Shown piece by piece: positions 14,383 through 17,913 of a stretch of 17,913 nucleotides of DNA. Both the position numbers and the translations under genes were made by a program. The number at the start of each line of letters is the position of its first letter. Position 1 is the first letter of the stretch. The notes beneath the pieces are model-generated. The model made no database searches, had not been told where the DNA came from, and was given only the letters and a program-made list of their open reading frames with translations. This DNA is from Clostridiales bacterium (GTDB lineage: Bacteria; Bacillota; Clostridia; Christensenellales; UBA1242). Where the stretch lies: contig DMLH01000054.1 of assembly GCA_003453435.1 (NCBI GenBank), positions 1 to 17,913 on the forward strand, given 5' to 3'.

Positions 14383-15180
14383 TTAATTTTTCTTTATTTG
14401 AGAGTTCATAATAATTTCTAAAACTATTTGAACAATTCTTAAAACCGCAACAATAAATTCACAAACATAAGAAACGATGTAAGCCTTAAACACTTTTTTA
14501 ACAACAGCAATTTCATCTTCTGTTAAAACGCCAGTTTTTTTAATTATTTCAAGTGCCACATTGTTTGCTTTCTTTTCAACAGGTAAATTAAGCATAGTCG
14601 CAACAAACCCCGCAATAACTAAAATCCACGCCATGGCAAGACCTATTGCCGAGAACACACCAACAGAGTTAAATAGTAAATAGTCAATTGCAAAGCCAAG
14701 CACTGCAAATGGTATAAAAAGTAGTGGTCCAAACAAACTTAAAATTTGCATTATGTTTCTTGTGCGAGTTTTTACATCTCCACTTTCACACATTTTTGCA
14801 ACTCCAACTTTTTGAAGTGCCATAGCAACAGCAGTAATGCTGTTTTTATTGTAAATACCTCTTCGAAGAAATATTGTTTTTTTAGTTATGCTGTAACAAT
14901 TACCATAAACAAATGCCCTTAACAGGCCTGCTTTTCTAACTTGAATATGCTTTAAACCTGCTTTATCCAGCGCATCTCTAGCAACCTCATTACTTGTTTT
15001 GCCACTATGTGTTTCTTGCTTGTTGCCTTTTTGATAGGCAAACATTAAGTATATTCTCATAACAACCACGAGAACTGCCATAATTACAATAAGTGCAGAA
15101 ACAATAATGTAAGTTATCGCAAGCCCGCGCGATATGCCTAGTTCAGTAAAATAATTAATCATTTTTTCCCAAATATTCAT
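14383..15180 (-). CDS. YugP-like membrane protein with lost zinc-protease motif
   Basis: A 265-residue membrane protein resembling the YugP/Zn_peptidase_2 family of membrane metallopeptidases. Shared features are the N-terminal helix (about 20-46), the segment NEVARDALDKAGLKHIQV (64-81), ITAVAMALQKVGVAKM (115-130) where the family has AVAxAxHEVGHA, two central helices, and LPVEKKANNVALEIIKKTGVLTEDE (199-223), matching the family's LPVEFDAS...L.G.L..EE. At the catalytic HEXXH the sequence reads QKVGV (123-127), so both zinc-binding His and the catalytic Glu are missing; only Glu202 of LPVE remains. It cannot be a standard zinc protease. The start is set by GAGGAT and by the promoter, whose -35 box covers the upstream in-frame ATG at 15228. 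Confidence 0.8.
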   Translation of the reverse strand: MNIWEKMINYFTELGISRGLAITYIIVSALIVIMAVLVVVMRIYLMFAYQKGNKQETHSGKTSNEVARDALDKAGLKHIQVRKAGLLRAFVYGNCYSITKKTIFLRRGIYNKNSITAVAMALQKVGVAKMCESGDVKTRTRNIMQILSLFGPLLFIPFAVLGFAIDYLLFNSVGVFSAIGLAMAWILVIAGFVATMLNLPVEKKANNVALEIIKKTGVLTEDEIAVVKKVFKAYIVSYVCEFIVAVLRIVQIVLEIIMNSQIKKN

Positions 15181-15199
15181 AATAAAATCCTCTATATAA

Positions 15200-15228
15200 A
15201 ATATACTAAAATTTTCATTTTTTGTCAA
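15200..15228 (-). promoter_or_regulatory. Promoter of the YugP-like gene
   Basis: Perfect TTGACA (15228-15223) and TATATT (15205-15200) on the - strand, 17 bases apart. Transcription starts near 15193, so the ATG at 15180 with its GAGGAT site is the real start. Confidence 0.85.
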
Positions 15229-15286
15229 ACAAAAACAGTTTAATCTAGATATATTTCATTAACTTAGTTTATTTTAATTACGCAAC

Positions 15287-15358
15287 AAAAAAGAACCTAA
15301 ACCTATATGATTTAGATTCTGTGGTAGAACTGTTTAATACCACATCGAACCAATTATA
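15287..15358 (-). ncRNA. Structured element A, candidate small RNA or dispersed repeat
   Basis: This element occupies the 302-base gap between two divergent genes. On the + strand it carries TGGTAGAAC (15322-15330), 14 bases, then TCGAAC (15345-15350), the same boxes and spacing as element B at 16453-16535. Local hairpin TGTGGTA / TACCACA (15320-15326 with 15338-15344) encloses the middle. On the - strand a second hairpin (15293-15301 with 15311-15319, one mismatch) is followed by six T (15292-15287), as a Rho-independent terminator, and a TATAAT (15358-15353) sits just upstream of the boxes. No -35 is evident. The rest of the gap (15359-15450) is plain AT-rich sequence in which I see nothing. 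Confidence 0.5.
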
Positions 15359-15453
15359 TAGAAGGATTTAAGTTTTAGATTTTACTTACTTTTTGTTATC
15401 GTAGTAGTTTTTAATATATTTCTGTTTTTATCGATACAAAATGAGCATTGTTA

Positions 15454-15462
15454 TGATATAAT
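15454..15462 (+). promoter_or_regulatory. Extended -10 promoter of the flavodoxin operon
   Basis: TGATATAAT, a perfect TATAAT (15457-15462) with TG one base upstream. The -35 region (GATACA, 15433-15438) is poor, which is usual for extended -10 promoters. The leader is about 14 bases with AAGGAG at 15472-15477. Confidence 0.7.
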
Positions 15463-15482
15463 TACTATTATAAGGAGCAGAA

Positions 15483-15959
15483 ATGGAGAAAGTTTTAGTA
15501 GCATATTTTAGTGCTAGTGGCACGACAAAGAGAGTAGCAGAAAAATTAGCAAAAGCAAGTAGTGGAGATTTGTTTGAAATTGAGCCAACACAAGAATACA
15601 CAAATGAAGATTTGAACTGGATGAATAAAAATTCAAGAAGCACAGTTGAAATGGCAGATAGAAATTGCCGTCCTGAGATAAAAAACAAAACAGATATTTC
15701 AAAATATGATTACATTTTTGTTGGCTTCCCTGTTTGGTGGTATAGAGAGCCATCTATTATTGATACTTTTATGGAAAGTTATGATTTTGTAGGCAAAACA
15801 ATAATTCCTTTTGCTACATCTGGTGGTTCAAATCTTGGTGAAACGCCAAACAATATGCAAAACTTGGCCCCAAAAGCAAAAGTTTTGTCGGGCAAAAGAT
15901 TTAGCACAAATGTAAGTGAAAATAAATTGATAGATTGGTTAAAATCAATAATTGGTTAA
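15483..15959 (+). CDS. Flavodoxin
   Basis: A 158-residue FMN-binding electron carrier or FMN-dependent oxidoreductase of the flavodoxin_4-like group, cytoplasmic. The phosphate-binding loop of FMN is seen at the N-terminus (YFSASGTTKRVAEKLA, residues 8-23), followed by DLFEIEPTQEYT and the 70s-80s flavin-contact segment YDYIFVGFPVWWYREPSIIDTF, which is typical of this group. The third loop region is PFATSGGSNLG. AAGGAG is 5 bases before the ATG. It forms a probable two-gene operon with the YjbR-like gene 23 bases downstream. The redox partner cannot be told. Confidence 0.93.
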   Translation: MEKVLVAYFSASGTTKRVAEKLAKASSGDLFEIEPTQEYTNEDLNWMNKNSRSTVEMADRNCRPEIKNKTDISKYDYIFVGFPVWWYREPSIIDTFMESYDFVGKTIIPFATSGGSNLGETPNNMQNLAPKAKVLSGKRFSTNVSENKLIDWLKSIIG

Positions 15960-15982
15960 AAAAGTGTTGTAGGTGCTGAAAA

Positions 15983-16375
15983 ATGGAAGAAAAATATAAT
16001 TCATTACGTGAGAAAATTTTTGAATATGTGAGTAAAACATATCAAAGCGAGATTGAATTTCCTTGGATAAAATTTCCAAACTATTGTGTGTTTAGACATA
16101 AGAAAAACAAAAAGTGGTACGGACTTATAATGGATATTCCGTATGCAAAACTTGGTGTAGATAAAAAAGGAATAGCCGATGTTTTAAATGTGAAGATTGA
16201 TGATTTTATGTTAAAAGAATTTCTTATCACTCAAAATGGTATTTATAATGGCTATCACATGTCTCACGACAAATGGATTTCTGTTCTGCTTGATGGAACA
16301 GTTGACATCAATCAGATTTATGATTTAATAAACATAAGTTTTGTTGCAACAAGCAAAATAACAAAAAATAATTGA
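15983..16375 (+). CDS. MmcQ/YjbR-family protein
   Basis: A 130-residue protein with the MmcQ/YjbR features: an N-terminal helix (REKIFEYVSKTY), the PWIKFPNYCVFRHKKNKKWYGLIMDI core with its conserved aromatic and basic strand pattern, and the C-terminal part with GYHMSHDKWISVLLDG and DLINISFVATS. The family has a CyaY-like fold and is annotated as DNA-binding, but its biological role is largely unknown. A TAGGTG site lies about 7 bases before the ATG. It follows the flavodoxin gene closely and shares its promoter; a strong terminator comes about 40 bases after its TGA stop. Confidence 0.88.
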   Translation: MEEKYNSLREKIFEYVSKTYQSEIEFPWIKFPNYCVFRHKKNKKWYGLIMDIPYAKLGVDKKGIADVLNVKIDDFMLKEFLITQNGIYNGYHMSHDKWISVLLDGTVDINQIYDLINISFVATSKITKNN

Positions 16376-16415
16376 ACGCTTGGATTAAAAATATGCAATA
16401 AGATATTAAAAAACA

Positions 16416-16448
16416 AAAATGATTTGACAAACTGTCAGGTCATTTTTT
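16416..16448 (+). terminator. Terminator of the flavodoxin-YjbR operon
   Basis: AAAATGATTTGACA (16416-16429) pairs completely with TGTCAGGTCATTTT (16433-16446), 14 bp including two G-T wobbles, with a 3-base loop and a run of six T (16443-16448). Confidence 0.93.
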
Positions 16449-16452
16449 GTAT

Positions 16453-16535
16453 AAAAAAACCACTGAACCAAGTGGTTCGACTAGTTTCGTTTGGTAGAAC
16501 AAATCAAATCTATGTCGAACTCACCAAATAATATA
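16453..16535 (-). ncRNA. Structured element B, candidate small RNA or dispersed repeat
   Basis: The second copy of the pattern seen at 15287-15358: TGGTAGAAC (16492-16500), 14 bases, TCGAAC (16515-16520) on the + strand. The TTTGGT / ACCAAA stem (16490-16495 with 16523-16528) encloses these boxes. On the - strand ACCACT / AGTGGT (16459-16464 with 16471-16476) is followed by seven T (16459-16453), a terminator. In addition GTTCGAC (16520-16514, - strand) is complementary to GTCGAAC (16480-16474 region, - strand), which could form a pseudoknot in an RNA. It lies between the terminators of two converging genes, so it is not the leader or tail of either. Confidence 0.5.
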
Positions 16536-16547
16536 ATTATTCACATA

Positions 16548-16578
16548 AAAAAAGTAAGATGTCAGATCTTACTTTTTT
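16548..16578. terminator. Terminator of the HD-domain gene
   Basis: AAAAAAGTAAGAT and ATCTTACTTTTTT form a 13-bp stem with a GTCAG loop and T-runs on both strands, 5 bases after the stop codon of the HD-domain gene. Confidence 0.92.
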
Positions 16579-16582
16579 GAGT

Positions 16583-17377
16583 TTATTTTTCATTTGTATT
16601 TACAATCAAACTTTCTTCAAATGTTTTTTTCATAAATAAAGCAAGTTCTAAAAGTTTTTTTGCATTTTCTTCTGACAAAACATCTTTGTAGTTTATGTAC
16701 GAAGCCATATAAAATTCGTTTTCAAGATATATTTTTTTTGAAATATCAAAATTTATATCAAAAGACATAGCAGTTTGCAAAATGGCTCTGTCTGCAACAG
16801 AATTGCAATCGGCTTTGTTAATGCATTGTTTTTTATAAAAAGTATTTAAAACTTTTTCGCTAATTTTATCACTAGAAAATTCATTTGCAAAACTTGGTTG
16901 ACCTTGGTTCATCGATTGTCTTAACAAATCTAGTTTGTCGGCATCACGAATCATTTTTGCAAACTTCAAAATTTTTTCATCTTTTTGTGTTTCATCAATT
17001 TTTAGTGCTCCGTGATTGGCTATGGAAAATTTGATGATTTCGTAATACTTTTTGTCAACAGGAAATTTTTCAATCATATTTTCATTAAACAAGATTTCAA
17101 CTGATTTGTCAGGGTGGTTATATTCTTTTGTATCCTTGTGCGAACCATATAAAGTCCATTGTTTGAACCTTGAAATGTCGTGCAACAAACCAATTACAAA
17201 ACATATATAAATATCGTTTTCATTGTCAAAAATACTTTTTCCAATAATTTCTGCATATTTTGCAACGTTGTAACTATGCACAAATTTTCTTTTGATATTT
17301 GGATTTTCTAAATCAAAAGTTTTAGCATAACTATTGAAAATTTCAGAACATAACAATCTTTTCTCACTATAATTCAT
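16583..17377 (-). CDS. HD-domain phosphohydrolase
   Basis: A 264-residue soluble protein of the HD superfamily of metal-dependent phosphohydrolases. The metal-binding series is visible: His34 (HSYNVAKYA), His66-Asp67 (GLLHDISRF), further His at 80 and 88 (YGSHKDTKEYNHPD), His122 (IANHGA), and Asp135/Asp137 (IRDADKLDLLRQ). The general layout resembles COG1418-like HD hydrolases; the substrate (nucleotide, cyclic nucleotide or other phosphoester) is unknown. The ATG at 17377 is chosen because AAGGAG lies about 7 bases upstream and because the upstream frame runs through the promoter. It is a single-gene unit, divergent from the truncated gene at the window end. Confidence 0.9.
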   Translation of the reverse strand: MNYSEKRLLCSEIFNSYAKTFDLENPNIKRKFVHSYNVAKYAEIIGKSIFDNENDIYICFVIGLLHDISRFKQWTLYGSHKDTKEYNHPDKSVEILFNENMIEKFPVDKKYYEIIKFSIANHGALKIDETQKDEKILKFAKMIRDADKLDLLRQSMNQGQPSFANEFSSDKISEKVLNTFYKKQCINKADCNSVADRAILQTAMSFDINFDISKKIYLENEFYMASYINYKDVLSEENAKKLLELALFMKKTFEESLIVNTNEK

Positions 17378-17395
17378 TATTTTCTCCTTATTAAA

Positions 17396-17425
17396 ATAAT
17401 AGCATTTATCTATCATAAACGTCAA
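17396..17425 (-). promoter_or_regulatory. Promoter of the HD-domain gene
   Basis: On the - strand TTGACG (17425-17420) and TATTAT (17401-17396) are 18 bases apart. Its -35 box lies only 5 bases from the -35 box of the divergent promoter at 17431, so the two may compete for polymerase. Confidence 0.65.
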
Positions 17426-17430
17426 TAAGT

Positions 17431-17459
17431 TTGACTTATTTTTTAATATTTAATATAAT
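17431..17459 (+). promoter_or_regulatory. Promoter giving a leaderless transcript
   Basis: TTGACT (17431-17436) and perfect TATAAT (17454-17459) are exactly 17 bases apart. Transcription should begin near 17466, about 2 bases before the ATG at 17468, which leaves no space for a ribosome site. Confidence 0.85.
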
Positions 17460-17467
17460 ATAAACAT

Positions 17468-17913
17468 ATGAAAAACATTTTTCCATTAAAAATTTATAAA
17501 TTTAACAAAAAGCAAGAAAATATTTTTGATAAATATTTTTGCGAAAAAAATGGCGAGTTTTATTTTGAAGGTATGTGGTTTAGAAATCAAAGACCAGAGA
17601 ATAAAAAAGCATCAAATTATGTGGATGAAACCACACAAAGAAGGCGATATATTCATTTTTATAACACATACGAAAACTTAAATCATTGTTTTGCACTTAA
17701 ATACGCCTACCTGATTGTTTCAAACACTTTGCCCAAAGAAGAAAATGAAGAGTATTTGAATCGTATATTATCTGCACTAAACAAAAAACACTTTCAAAAA
17801 ACAAATGATGACACTTGGGAACTAGGCAATTTGCAAATTATAATAAAGCAATATGACAATCATCCAAAAAATGTTATCTGTGAAGCAACATTTCCAGAAA
17901 ACTATAATTCTGT
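17468..17913 (+). CDS. Unrecognised protein, cut by the window end
   Basis: An open frame of 148 codons begins MKNIFPLKIYKFNKKQ and runs off the window. The visible part is soluble, rich in aromatic, Asn and Lys residues (FYFEGMWFRNQRP, RRRYIHFYNTYENLNHCFALKY), with no signal peptide or membrane segment; I recognise no family. The frame is supported by typical codon use and by the strong promoter directly before it. No Shine-Dalgarno site precedes the ATG, consistent with a leaderless mRNA. A start further in, at the next Met (codon 36, GMWFRN), is possible but also has no good ribosome site. Confidence 0.75.
   Translation, partial: MKNIFPLKIYKFNKKQENIFDKYFCEKNGEFYFEGMWFRNQRPENKKASNYVDETTQRRRYIHFYNTYENLNHCFALKYAYLIVSNTLPKEENEEYLNRILSALNKKHFQKTNDDTWELGNLQIIIKQYDNHPKNVICEATFPENYNS

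Noticed and set aside
15181..15228. Longer YugP-like protein starting at 15228
   Set aside because: A perfect -35 box covers that ATG and the -10 box lies downstream of it; the ATG at 15180 has a proper ribosome site.
15287..16535. The two paired elements as integron attC sites
   Set aside because: They lack the RYYYAAC / GTTRRRY end boxes in the right places, there is no integrase in view, and the genes between them are an ordinary promoter-driven operon.
17378..17425. Longer HD-domain protein starting at 17425
   Set aside because: That start lies inside the predicted -35 box; the ATG at 17377 has AAGGAG upstream.
1..17913. CRISPR array, tRNA or rRNA genes, insertion sequences, prophage
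   Set aside because: I found no regularly spaced repeats, cloverleaf sequences, rRNA segments, transposase frames or phage structural genes.

Overview
The window is low-GC Bacillota (Firmicutes) chromosome, most likely from an uncultured Clostridia-type lineage. The evidence is the AT-rich composition, strong AGGAG ribosome sites, Rho-independent terminators, use of TAA, TAG and TGA as stops, and the replication-origin genes dnaA, dnaN, rpmH, rnpA, yidD, yidC and jag. I cannot name the genus. There are no tRNA or rRNA genes, no insertion sequences and no CRISPR array.

Left part (1-6109). A 5'-truncated dnaA lies on the + strand with its own terminator, followed by a small charged orphan gene. 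The strand then switches. On the - strand are a RluA-type pseudouridine synthase, an LRR surface protein, an unrecognised membrane-anchored protein and dnaN. dnaN and the membrane-anchored gene each have their own promoter and terminator; the LRR and RluA-type genes look like a pair.

Origin (about 6165-6507). The region between dnaN (-) and a CvpA-like gene (+) carries a cluster of DnaA boxes (TTATCCACA and TTATGCACA types) next to very AT-rich DNA, so it is the best oriC candidate. Genes immediately on both sides are transcribed away from it. dnaA is the exception: it is separated from dnaN by four genes and faces the origin, which is not the usual dnaA-dnaN order.

Right of the origin (6559-11101). 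A CvpA-like membrane gene is followed by rpmH, rnpA, yidD, yidC and jag, the usual ribosome / RNase P / membrane-insertase cluster. YidC carries an unusual extracytoplasmic insert of about 270 residues that contains a diverged tandem repeat.

Accessory right end (11189-17913). This holds an orphan gene, a uridine-kinase-family P-loop kinase, a metal-exporter-like permease with a His/Cys-rich loop, a tiny two-helix membrane protein, a YugP-like protein that has lost its HEXXH zinc site, a flavodoxin/YjbR pair, an HD-domain phosphohydrolase and a truncated orphan gene. Two similar short structured elements (TGGTAGAAC-N14-TCGAAC on the + strand, each with a terminator-like hairpin for the - strand) lie on either side of the flavodoxin/YjbR pair. 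They are the best candidate here for something undescribed. Several genes also have a promoter so close to the start codon that their mRNAs would be leaderless.
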